A DNA stretch of 35,478 nucleotides, taken from IMG/VR virus record IMGVR_UViG_3300011118_000016, positions 1-35,478 of that record; one strand, given 5' to 3'. A program made the position numbers and the translations under genes. Below are positions 28,682 to 35,478 of the stretch, piece after piece. The notes below the pieces were generated by a model. That model had not been told where the DNA came from. It saw only the letters and a list, made by a program, of their open reading frames with translations, and searched no databases. Source of the stretch: a virus. Numbering within the stretch: position 1 is the stretch's first letter; each line of letters opens with the position of its first letter.

Positions 28682-28709
28682 TGGCTTTACTCCCTTCCCT
28701 TAACCTCTC

Positions 28710-28775
28710 AATACTGGGCGGGACAAGCACGCTCAAGCCTTCGCCTAATTGTGTTCTCCTGCCCCGCCCAGTATT
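28710..28775 (-). repeat. 13-base perfect inverted repeat with a 40-base loop
   Basis: AATACTGGGCGGG (28710-28722) and CCCGCCCAGTATT (28763-28775). It abuts the stop codon of the first leftward gene, so on the minus-strand RNA it would form a strong hairpin between genes 1 and 2. No T-run follows. It may limit expression of downstream genes or bind a protein. Confidence 0.75.
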
Positions 28776-28954
28776 CAATCTTTATTCCTTTGGAGCTTAA
28801 TGGTAACTGCCCAAGCAATATCCTCACATTTCCTTCGAGCTAGTGGTTTTAGGAGATGAAATCCGTCTTGGTGATTAGCTGGATTGCTTTCTATACTTAA
28901 CCGCAGTTTATTCAACTCCTCAAAGGTCTTGTCTGCTAATTTAACTCGTTTCAT
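28775..28954 (-). CDS. first gene of the leftward operon, unknown function
   Basis: 59 residues, with AAGGAAC upstream. It starts MKRVKLADKTFEELNKLRLS and ends WAVTIKLQRNKD, with a helical middle (HLLKPLARRKCEDI). It is basic overall. Its position immediately after the promoter suggests early expression at a good level. No family recognised. Confidence 0.55.
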   Translation of the reverse strand: MKRVKLADKTFEELNKLRLSIESNPANHQDGFHLLKPLARRKCEDIAWAVTIKLQRNKD

Positions 28955-29006
28955 TTATCTAGTTCCTTTGTTTATTCCTGTAGCTTTTCCCGCTACTCCT
29001 GTGTTC

Positions 29007-29036
29007 ATACTAACACAAGTAATAAATGTATGTCAA
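29007..29036 (-). promoter_or_regulatory. leftward promoter
   Basis: Minus strand: TTGACA (29036-29031) and TAGTAT (29012-29007), 18 bases apart, with TG one base before the -10. The start would be near 29000. The leader carries a small hairpin, GTAGC with GCTAC (28980-28996 on the plus strand). Confidence 0.65.
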
Positions 29037-29040
29037 GATG

Positions 29041-29070
29041 TATTATCCTATATTATCCTTACTTATCCTC
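29041..29070. repeat. three phased 10-base repeats in the divergent promoter region
   Basis: TATTATCCTA, TATTATCCTT and ACTTATCCTC follow one another, so a TTATCC core recurs at exact 10-base spacing, one helical turn. They lie between the leftward and rightward promoters. This could be a regulator site or a small iteron set; TTATCC is also the first part of a DnaA box, but none matches the full box. Confidence 0.55.
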
Positions 29071-29094
29071 CCAACTTTGTTTTGTAGCTATTTA

Positions 29095-29119
29095 GCGACA
29101 CTCAGATACGATTTGTCGC
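29095..29119. promoter_or_regulatory. inverted repeat, operator candidate
   Basis: GCGACA (29095-29100) and TGTCGC (29114-29119) are 13 bases apart and end 16 bases before the rightward -35. The spacer contains AGATACGATTT, a motif found again at 30013 before the large terminase. Confidence 0.45.
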
Positions 29120-29135
29120 ACTCCTAACAAGGGAC

Positions 29136-29164
29136 TTGACAACTGTTTATATCTGTGCTACGCT
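29136..29164 (+). promoter_or_regulatory. rightward promoter for the terminase operon
   Basis: TTGACA (29136-29141) and TACGCT (29159-29164) are 17 bases apart. The -10 lies in TGTGCTAC, the same eight bases that surround the -10 of the early promoter at 17742, with the same 17-base spacing. Transcription should start near 29171. Confidence 0.7.
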
Positions 29165-29170
29165 TGTAAT

Positions 29171-29291
29171 CATAGGCATACTTATTAAGATTTCTCGAAG
29201 GTTTCCTCCTTTTTTGATAGTCCCGGTTGTGCCACCGGGACAGGGTTGCAATCCGCACCGGTTTGGTTCCTCCTTTCCCGGTGCGGATTGC
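29171..29291 (+). promoter_or_regulatory. structured leader with two CCTCC motifs
   Basis: The leader contains GGTTTCCTCCTTT at about 29200, a 7-pair hairpin (29220-29226 with 29235-29241), then a perfect 14-pair hairpin, GCAATCCGCACCGG (29248-29261) with CCGGTGCGGATTGC (29278-29291). Its 16-base loop holds a second GGTTCCTCCTTT. CCTCC is complementary to Shine-Dalgarno sequences, including AGGAG at 29301. After the hairpin only TTAATTTAT follows, a weak terminator. It could be a small RNA, a translation switch or an antitermination leader. Confidence 0.6.
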
Positions 29292-29311
29292 TTAATTTAT
29301 AGGAGTTTGTT

Positions 29312-29506
29312 TTGAATAAGTCATTATTGGTGCGGATAGCTACTCTAAAAGCATTGGATGATTTCTTTCATAGTGACCGTAAGTTTATGGCTGTGTCATC
29401 TGGAACGCCTGGGCTCCACCACAGAGGCAGAGGAGCTTATAAGACTAAGCATCAAGTCCCTGACGGGCATTGGGTTATGAAATACCACCGCTTCAGGGTG
29501 AAGTAA
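29312..29506 (+). CDS. small basic protein before the terminase genes
   Basis: 64 residues. The TTG start at 29312 has AGGAG six bases upstream. The sequence (NKSLLVRIATLKALDDFFHS, then a His/Gly/Arg-rich GLHHRGRGAYKTKHQ and KYHRFRVK) is strongly basic, so nucleic-acid binding is likely. No family recognised. Confidence 0.5.
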   Translation: MNKSLLVRIATLKALDDFFHSDRKFMAVSSGTPGLHHRGRGAYKTKHQVPDGHWVMKYHRFRVK

Positions 29507-29529
29507 TATGTATCTTTTGTATTACAACT

Positions 29530-29913
29530 ATGAAAAATCAACCAAACGCTAACGCAATACAGGCTAAACGAGGACGCAAGCCGAAGACCTTTCAAAGAGC
29601 TACAACGATTAGGCAACTGATTGACGCTTCTCCTGTGGCTGCAAGGTATCTCAGAGCTGTGCTGGACAAGACTGAACAACCTAACTGGGCGATTATTGAT
29701 GTATGTAAGTATGTTATCAACCAAGACCTGGGCACCCCCAGGCAAAGGATGGAGCACACCGGCGCTGATGGGACACCACTACTACCCTATACCGAGCTTA
29801 TCTTACTGGCTGAAAGAGTAGAACAAGAGCGGTTAATTATTATAGACAAGGGGTTAAAAGAGGACAAGGAAACTGCAAATCTTTCCCTAAAAGATGGGGG
29901 AAAAGTAGAGTGA
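29530..29913 (+). CDS. putative terminase small subunit
   Basis: 127 residues from the ATG at 29530; the longer frame from 29470 has no ribosome site. A basic N-terminus (AKRGRKPKTFQRATTIRQLI) leads into a helical region, then LGTPRQRMEHTGADGTPLLP, a motif common in small terminase subunits and similar DNA-binding phage proteins, and a charged C-terminus. It lies 256 bases before the large terminase. Small subunits form rings that recognise the packaging site. The assignment is from motif memory and position. Confidence 0.55.
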   Translation: MKNQPNANAIQAKRGRKPKTFQRATTIRQLIDASPVAARYLRAVLDKTEQPNWAIIDVCKYVINQDLGTPRQRMEHTGADGTPLLPYTELILLAERVEQERLIIIDKGLKEDKETANLSLKDGGKVE

Positions 29914-30169
29914 ATGCGGAGTGAATGTAAAAAAAGTGCAAAAATGTTTTGTAACCCTTCTTATAAAACATCAACAAAAAACAAAACACTACACCACAAA
30001 AACGGACAATATTAGATACGATTTACCCTGTAACTTTCTGAGTAACCTATTTGCTTGTTATTAGTAACTAACCCTGTAACTTTCTTTGCACTTTACCTAC
30101 TTCTCCTCTACTCTATTCTACTCTATTCTATTCTTCTCTTATAAGGGGGTTGTTAAGGGGGATTATAAA
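29914..30169 (+). other. intergenic region before the large terminase with repeats; candidate pac/cos or control region
   Basis: 256 bases without a convincing gene. CCCTGTAACTTTCT occurs twice (about 30021 and 30068); AGATACGATTT recurs from 29104; AAAGTGCAAA (29935) and TTTGCACTTT (30083) form a distant inverted repeat; and a pyrimidine tract with repeated CTCTATTCTA leads up to AAGGGGG, the ribosome site of the large terminase. The repeats between small and large terminase could be a packaging recognition site. No promoter with both boxes is evident. Confidence 0.4.
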
Positions 30170-31606
30170 GTGGTTTCTAGCGCACATAAGCTTCAGTTAA
30201 ATGCTCCAGAAGATGCCTTGAAGATTAGGGATGCGGCTTGGGCTAATCCTGCCGGGTGGATTGAGACCGTCCTGGACTGTAAGTTAACTGATATACAAAG
30301 GCAGATAGTTCAGTCTGTATCAGAGAGCCCCAGGACTGCGGTCAGGTCTTGCTCCGGGAGTGGTAAGTCTTTTATAGCTGCGTGTATTGTTCTATGGTTT
30401 TTATATAACCATCATCCGGCAACTGTTCTCACCACGGCACCCACATTTAGGCAGGTGGTATCTATACTCTGGCGTGAGATAACAACTAGGTTCGGGCGTG
30501 CCAGGGTAAAACTGAGCGGGCAGCTCACGGCTACCAGGCTGGACATAGCTTCGGACTGGTTTGCTCTAGGGTTAAGCACTGACGAGCCTGAGAAGTTCCA
30601 GGGATTACATAATGATTATATGTTAGTTATAGGGGACGAGGCGTCAGGCTTATCGGACAAAGTTTATTCAGCAATAGAGAATCCATTATCAACTGGACAT
30701 TCTCGGTTGTTGTTGATAGGTAATCCTACTCAACCCATAGGACAGTTCAGGAATTGCTTCTCATCAGTGTCGTATCGCACTTATCACATAAACGCATTTT
30801 CCACCCCTAATTTTCTACAGCTAGGGATAACACTAGATGACATAAAAGACGGCACCTGGAAAGAAAAAATAGGTGATAGACCATTACCCTGCCCGTACTT
30901 AATAACTCCACAGTGGGTAAGTGAAAGGATAAGTGAGTGGGGAGAGGGCAGTTTACTATGGCGAGTATATGTACTTGGAGAATTTCCTGAGACAGGTGTT
31001 AATAATTTATTCTCTTTGGCTGATGTGGATGCAGCAGTATCCAAGAGCTTAGAAGCGACTGGGGATAAATTAGCTGCAGTAGATATAGCCAGGTATGGGG
31101 ATAATGAGACTGTTTATACATTGAGGCAGGGTTCTAAAGTATGGAAAACAGAGAGTTGGCATCATCAAGACACGGTATTTACTACAGGCAGGGTAGCGAG
31201 GTTAATACGGGAAGACAAACCTGAACTAACGAGAATAGATAAAGTGGGTGTAGGGGCTGGAGTATATGACGCTTTGAAAGCAGAAGGACTAAAAGTAGAA
31301 GGCGTGAATGTAGGTGACAAAGCAATAGACAGCGAGCAATTTGCCAACCGTAGGGCTGAGTTGTATTGGCTATTGAATCAAAGATTTGTGAACGGTGAGA
31401 TAGATATACCTGATGATATAAAACTAAAAGGTGAGTTATGCGACATAAGGTATAGATTCACACCGAAGGGACAGTTATTAATGGAGAGCAAAGAAGATAT
31501 GAGGGCGAGGGGAGGTAAAAGTCCCGACAGGGCGGATGCTTTGATGATGGCATTTATAGCCAAACCGGTGAGTGTAAGAACTAAACCGCCGGTGTGGCAT
31601 TATTAA
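30170..31606 (+). CDS. terL: terminase large subunit
   Basis: 478 residues from the GTG at 30170, chosen because AAGGGGG lies nine bases upstream; the extra 28 codons before it are a Phe/Ser-rich reading of the pyrimidine tract. The ATPase has Walker A SCSGSGKS (60-67), Walker B MLVIGDE (151-157) and a coupling motif LLIGNPTQ (~181-188). The nuclease has LAAVDIARYGDNETV with Asp305 and Asp311, and a C-terminal DRADALMMAF Asp. This is the motor that packages DNA into the prohead through the portal. Confidence 0.92.
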   Translation: MVSSAHKLQLNAPEDALKIRDAAWANPAGWIETVLDCKLTDIQRQIVQSVSESPRTAVRSCSGSGKSFIAACIVLWFLYNHHPATVLTTAPTFRQVVSILWREITTRFGRARVKLSGQLTATRLDIASDWFALGLSTDEPEKFQGLHNDYMLVIGDEASGLSDKVYSAIENPLSTGHSRLLLIGNPTQPIGQFRNCFSSVSYRTYHINAFSTPNFLQLGITLDDIKDGTWKEKIGDRPLPCPYLITPQWVSERISEWGEGSLLWRVYVLGEFPETGVNNLFSLADVDAAVSKSLEATGDKLAAVDIARYGDNETVYTLRQGSKVWKTESWHHQDTVFTTGRVARLIREDKPELTRIDKVGVGAGVYDALKAEGLKVEGVNVGDKAIDSEQFANRRAELYWLLNQRFVNGEIDIPDDIKLKGELCDIRYRFTPKGQLLMESKEDMRARGGKSPDRADALMMAFIAKPVSVRTKPPVWHY

Positions 31607-31642
31607 TTATCGATCTGTACATTTTATTTGTGGGGTGAAGCT

Positions 31643-33364
31643 ATGGACTTAACATTACAAATGATAAAGGACAAAGAGGCTGAATCTAACAATTTATTTA
31701 AGAGGATGGATGAAGATGCCGACCTTTATCATTTAGTTCCTTATGTAATGAAAGACCCTAATGGGAAGAATACGCCCGATGTTATCAATGTTACCTTTAA
31801 CGACCCTAAAGTATTTGTGGACAGAGCTATAGCCTTAAAGATGGGGGCGCTGATGCAACCGGTGGTAGAGGGGCGGAATATGAAGGATAAAGAAACTACT
31901 CTCATTGAGGAGTTTCTAGCCGATATGTTTATCTCAATAGACGATTACCTTTTCCAGAATATGGGATGGTCAGGTCAATTTCCCTTTCACTGTGAGAAGA
32001 TAGACATAAGAGGTTATATAGGAGCAAGGGTTTTGCTGAGAGAGGAAGCTAACGAGTTTGTACCTGATGTTTTGCCCTTGGATATGAGGCATTGCACTTA
32101 TGAGAGGGGGGTAGATGGTCTATTATGGTGCGCCCCTAGTTATATTCGCAGTAAGGCTATGATAAAGAGTGAGTATGATTTGGATATAGCAGATAAAACA
32201 GGTGAAGTCCGTGATGGGTGGGGGAGGAATGAAGAAATAGTTTGGATTGATAACAAAAAGGTTAAGGAAGTAGAGAATAGTTTAGGCTATGTGCCGTTTG
32301 TTATAGCGCAAGCCCCCGGCTCTACACTGCAAGGCAAGGACGCATTAAAGTACTCAGGCGAGAGTATCCTGGCACCTAACAGGGATTTATATGCTGAGCT
32401 TAACAGGACGGCATCCATATTGCAGACGCTTAATATGTGGTCTTTCGCTGGTGGCTTACAGTTGGAAAGTGAAGCTGGAATGGAGCTTGCAAAGCCAGAT
32501 ATGCCACCTTCCGGTCTGAAAACAGTTGTTCCCGTAGAAATGGGCGGTGGTTATAAGCCTATGCCTATAAATGATATTAAGGCAGCGGCTAGACTGTTTT
32601 ACGCTATATTAGATGCCAGGTTGCAGAGAGCTAGTTTCTCTTCTGTGGATTACGGCAACCTTACATTCCCTCTGTCCGCGGTGGCTATATCAAGGCTGAC
32701 CGCGCATAAGAACGAGATACTTTTACCCCGGATACAAGCCTTGGCTATGCTATATCAGCAGATGGCTAAAATGATTATTAAGCAGTATCAGGAAGGTGGT
32801 ATTAAAGCTGAACTTGGGGAGGTAGGATATAAAAGACTATATGAGCCTAGCTCTCTGGATGGCGATTTCAATATTAAATATAGATTTGTAATTCAAAGCC
32901 CTGATGAGGACATAGCCAATTTATCAATAGCCAATTCTGCTGTTAATTTGCTTTCCCCTGACACTATAAGACGCAAGATACTGAAAGTCGAAGACCCCGA
33001 AGGCGAGGAGATGAAATATCTAGCTGCTATAGCTGAAAGGGCTGACCCGGCAATAGCCTTTTACCGTAGATGCGTTAGCCTTATAGAAGAGGGGAATGAT
33101 ATAGAGGCTAGGATTATGAAGAACAGGCTCATTACACATCTGAAACAAAGGGCTTTGACCGAAGCCCCTAATGTGCCTCTATTGGGCAATAAGGGTGAGG
33201 GTGAAGCTGAGATGCCTCTTACTGATATGCCCGGGGCTGGAACTGGCGGTAAGAGACAAACCCTTACTAACGAATCCCCTGAGTTTAAGGGTATGGAAAG
33301 GGAAGAAGAGGGGACGGAAAGGGAAACTGCTGTAGCCGAATCAAGACAGGAGGGGAGAAGTTAA
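31643..33364 (+). CDS. portal protein
   Basis: 573 residues from the ATG at 31643, with GGGGTGAAG upstream; an in-frame TTG at 31628 is less likely. The size and sequence fit podovirus-type portals: an N-terminal alpha/beta wing (VINVTFNDPKVFVDRAIALK), a central region with VLPLDMRHCTYERG and YVPFVIAQAPGSTLQG, then the long clip-to-crown helices (SILAPNRDLYAELNRTASIL, FYAILDARLQRASFS). The C-terminal ~70 residues are low-complexity and acidic. It forms the 12-fold ring for DNA entry and tail attachment. Confidence 0.85.
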   Translation: MDLTLQMIKDKEAESNNLFKRMDEDADLYHLVPYVMKDPNGKNTPDVINVTFNDPKVFVDRAIALKMGALMQPVVEGRNMKDKETTLIEEFLADMFISIDDYLFQNMGWSGQFPFHCEKIDIRGYIGARVLLREEANEFVPDVLPLDMRHCTYERGVDGLLWCAPSYIRSKAMIKSEYDLDIADKTGEVRDGWGRNEEIVWIDNKKVKEVENSLGYVPFVIAQAPGSTLQGKDALKYSGESILAPNRDLYAELNRTASILQTLNMWSFAGGLQLESEAGMELAKPDMPPSGLKTVVPVEMGGGYKPMPINDIKAAARLFYAILDARLQRASFSSVDYGNLTFPLSAVAISRLTAHKNEILLPRIQALAMLYQQMAKMIIKQYQEGGIKAELGEVGYKRLYEPSSLDGDFNIKYRFVIQSPDEDIANLSIANSAVNLLSPDTIRRKILKVEDPEGEEMKYLAAIAERADPAIAFYRRCVSLIEEGNDIEARIMKNRLITHLKQRALTEAPNVPLLGNKGEGEAEMPLTDMPGAGTGGKRQTLTNESPEFKGMEREEEGTERETAVAESRQEGRS

Positions 33365-33366
33365 TA

Positions 33367-33528
33367 ATGGCTAAACTTACAAAAAAAGAACTGGACAGAG
33401 AAGTGATGAAAGTCCTTGACGAAATAGAGGGGACGGGTGGAAACAAGTCTAAGCCTAATATACTGGAGAGGCTGAGGGCTAAAGCGTTTACGAAGGGTGG
33501 ACGAACTATAGAAAGTGAACGGCGATAG
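33367..33528 (+). CDS. 53-residue protein after the portal
   Basis: The ATG is two bases after the portal stop, with AGGAGGGGAG upstream, a very strong site. The protein (MAKLTKKELDREVMKVLDEI, then ERLRAKAFTKGGRTIESERR) is charged and basic at the C-terminus. It overlaps the following gene by 14 bases. It may be a portal accessory or head completion factor; no family recognised. Confidence 0.6.
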   Translation: MAKLTKKELDREVMKVLDEIEGTGGNKSKPNILERLRAKAFTKGGRTIESERR

Positions 33529-35478
33529 CTTAAAAGACTTCTTAGATAAATATGGCTATCCGATTTCGGAGGAAGGTGCCCCCAAACTAACCAAAAAGAA
33601 AAAACCTTCTTTCGACTGGCTGAATACCCCTAAATTCTATACGCCTGAAGAGGCTAAGGAAGAGTATGGCTATGAGATTGAAGAGGGTTGGCAGCTTAAA
33701 CTCTCACCTGCCGATAATGACGAAGGCTTTACTCGCAGCCTTATCAATCCTCAGGGGTGGGAGCTATTACAAGACCAGAGTTGGATGTCGCCGGAGGGGG
33801 AGAAGTATTCGCCGGATGAGATGACTGATATGTTAGCCAAAAGCTACTACCCTTCTGAGACAGAATACACCGGTCTACCGCCTATGACTCCTGAGAGGTA
33901 TCAAAGAGAAAAGAAGTCTTACGAATTTGAGCAGGTATTGGGGAATGTTTTCCCGGATAGGGATATTGACGAACTATTGGGCTGGGTGGGCGAGAGCGAT
34001 GCTAATATGGATGAGTTTCTTTTTGATATTAGCGAAATTGGAAGGGACCCCGAGACTGAATCGTTACTCAAGGCTATGTTTAAGGGCGTGGATGAAACTC
34101 AATTAAGCGAGATATTCGAACCTGTAGAGCCAGGGGTAATACCGGAAGTAGCCATAACAGAGCAAGGCGAGCATCTATCCGAAGGTATTATCAAAGATAC
34201 TTGGGATGCTGTGTACCTAGGGTTAAGACGATTGTTGCACCGTACAGGACAATATTTCGTATCCGTTTTACCCAGTTATATGTTTCCCCCGATTGAGCCT
34301 GGTGAAATACCTATAACGGGAACAACTAAAACGATAAAATTAACACCAGAGGAGGCGAAGAGGTGGGGTACGACATACGAAGAAGCTATGGAGCTATCAA
34401 TAGAACAATCTGAGCAAAGGAAAGCTCATCGTGATAGGTTTAGAGCGATATACACTCGGCGTCAGGATGAGTTTGACGAATGGTTGAGAGGCAAACCCGA
34501 GCTTCAGCCAAAGCCTGAATATCTGGAAGGAGTCACAGAACATCCTGAACTTCTAAAAGACCCTGGTTATTGGGGATGGGCTATTGCCGATAGCTCAGCT
34601 TATACATTGGCGGTAATGGGGACAACTCTGGGGGTAGGGTTTGTAACTAAAAATCCTTACCTTGCTTTAGCTGCTGGAACTGCTGTTGCCACGCCATCGG
34701 CATCACAGGATTTATATGAAGATTTGATAGCTAGTGGAGCGCCAGAGGATGAAGCGGTGGGACTGTCTGTCCCTGTAGGATTTTTAATAGCTTCTATTGA
34801 ATCTGTAACTGACTTACCTTTTCTAGCAGCAGTATCGCCAGCCTTTAATATACTTAAAATAGGTGTGAAGAAAGCATTAGTCAAGCAAGGTGTAAAAGCT
34901 ATACTTAAAAGCGGTCTAAAGAAAGGTGCTACGATTTCTTTCACCGAAACTTTCTTAGAGGAAGTCCCCCAAAGTGTTATTCAAAATGCAGTGGTTAAGC
35001 TATATGATGAAAATAGAGGACTTTTTGAGGATGTAGATGAGACCATAATCAGGACACTAATAGCCACTCTCCCATTTGCTATTTTTGGTGGGGGTATGAC
35101 TATGAGGCATGTCTCCCAAGATAGAGCCAATACTATAACAGATGACCAGAAAGCGAGGGACGGTTGGGAGCAAGATGAAATTACCGAAGAATGGTATGAG
35201 CCAGTCAAGATGGTTGATTACTACGATGACCTTGTGGCTGGGTTGAAAGATGAGGGAGCTGATATTGAAGAAGCTCGTTTAAGTGCTCTCAATGAAATTG
35301 CCAAGACGACAGAGGGTGAAGAGGCTATCAGAGATTATGTTGAAGAGATTAAAGGGAGTAAGAAGACACCTGAGATGGAATTGCCTAAAGCTGGATTGCA
35401 GAAGGGAGTAATCAAGGTAACAGAAAAGGGTATTATAATAGGTGAAGGATTAGATGCAGGTAGTATCCGTAAATTGAA
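33515..35478 (+). CDS. large virion or ejection protein (3' end off the window)
   Basis: GTG start at 33515 inside the previous gene; 654 codons are present and the frame is open at the edge. Residues ~1-300 are soluble and charged. A block at ~360-520 has hydrophobic stretches (AYTLAVMGTTLGVGFVTK, LALAAGTAVATPSASQ, LSVPVGFLIASIESVTDLPF, and LIATLPFAIFGGG), which could be membrane-active helices. The last ~120 residues are acidic. Large proteins with this make-up after the portal are often carried inside the head and ejected with the DNA, or are polyvalent proteins with enzyme domains. No catalytic motif is visible in the part seen. Confidence 0.7.
   Translation, partial: MNGDSLKDFLDKYGYPISEEGAPKLTKKKKPSFDWLNTPKFYTPEEAKEEYGYEIEEGWQLKLSPADNDEGFTRSLINPQGWELLQDQSWMSPEGEKYSPDEMTDMLAKSYYPSETEYTGLPPMTPERYQREKKSYEFEQVLGNVFPDRDIDELLGWVGESDANMDEFLFDISEIGRDPETESLLKAMFKGVDETQLSEIFEPVEPGVIPEVAITEQGEHLSEGIIKDTWDAVYLGLRRLLHRTGQYFVSVLPSYMFPPIEPGEIPITGTTKTIKLTPEEAKRWGTTYEEAMELSIEQSEQRKAHRDRFRAIYTRRQDEFDEWLRGKPELQPKPEYLEGVTEHPELLKDPGYWGWAIADSSAYTLAVMGTTLGVGFVTKNPYLALAAGTAVATPSASQDLYEDLIASGAPEDEAVGLSVPVGFLIASIESVTDLPFLAAVSPAFNILKIGVKKALVKQGVKAILKSGLKKGATISFTETFLEEVPQSVIQNAVVKLYDENRGLFEDVDETIIRTLIATLPFAIFGGGMTMRHVSQDRANTITDDQKARDGWEQDEITEEWYEPVKMVDYYDDLVAGLKDEGADIEEARLSALNEIAKTTEGEEAIRDYVEEIKGSKKTPEMELPKAGLQKGVIKVTEKGIIIGEGLDAGSIRKL

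Noticed and set aside
29620-29822. Alternative plus-strand ORF inside the small terminase gene
   Set aside because: It is a frame shadow with no ribosome site and overlaps a gene with a recognisable motif.
30086-30169. 28-residue N-terminal extension of the large terminase
   Set aside because: It is a Phe/Ser reading of a pyrimidine tract without a ribosome site; GTG 30170 follows AAGGGGG at good spacing.
1-35478. Direct closure of the window into a circle
   Set aside because: Joining the right edge to the left edge gives an immediate stop in the right-edge gene, and no terminal overlap is seen, so sequence is missing.
1-35478. CRISPR array, insertion sequence or retroelement
   Set aside because: No regularly spaced repeats with unique spacers, no transposase and no reverse transcriptase were found on either strand.

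Overview
This window is most of the genome of a temperate, tailed double-stranded DNA bacteriophage, in the phage (non-integrated) form. It encodes a small and a large terminase subunit, portal, scaffold, HK97-type capsid protein, head-tail adaptor, many fibre or decoration proteins, a tyrosine integrase, a repressor of the LexA/CI type, a replication and recombination block, and many small genes of unknown function. I see no tape-measure, tail-tube or sheath gene, so a short-tailed (podovirus-like) virion is the simplest reading. The host is a bacterium with Shine-Dalgarno-led genes and sigma70-type promoters. Its taxon cannot be fixed from this sequence. The attachment site matches the 3' end of a tRNA, most like tRNA-Pro.

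Layout. (1) 1-15540, plus strand: virion and lysis genes. These run from a partial gene at the left edge through scaffold (1465), major capsid (2094), decoration protein (3161), a run of paralogous fibre-like proteins (5160-9557), a P22-gp4-like adaptor swollen by helical repeats (9554), a tail-hub/fibre protein (11047), a His/Cys-repeat protein (13254) and a cluster of tiny membrane proteins (14173-15326). A terminator (15587) closes the block. (2) 15625-17619, minus strand: repressor, a membrane protein, a small ORF that contains attP, then integrase. (3) 17660-17780: divergent promoters with palindromic operators. (4) 17781-27606, plus strand: the early operon, with a Cro-like protein, Gp37/Gp68 protein, RecB-like exonuclease, annealing-protein candidate, replisome organiser, DnaC-like loader, VRR-NUC nuclease and a strongly folded non-coding stretch (26119-26465). 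(5) 27593-28954, minus strand: six small genes of unknown role behind their own promoter. (6) 29136 to the right edge, plus strand: a promoter, a structured leader, small and large terminase, portal, and a large partial protein.

Terminase and portal lie at the right edge and scaffold and capsid at the left edge. A normal phage head module has these adjacent, so the window looks like a circularly permuted genome cut inside the head region. The two edges do not join in frame as given, so some sequence is missing.

The points most worth a second look are: two cassette slots in the early operon that share identical flanks but carry different genes and retain leftover starts of DNA methyltransferase genes; the folded RNA region at 26119-26465; attP lying inside a translated-looking ORF between repressor and integrase; a terminase-operon leader with two CCTCC motifs in a hairpin-rich RNA; and the repeat-expanded adaptor protein.
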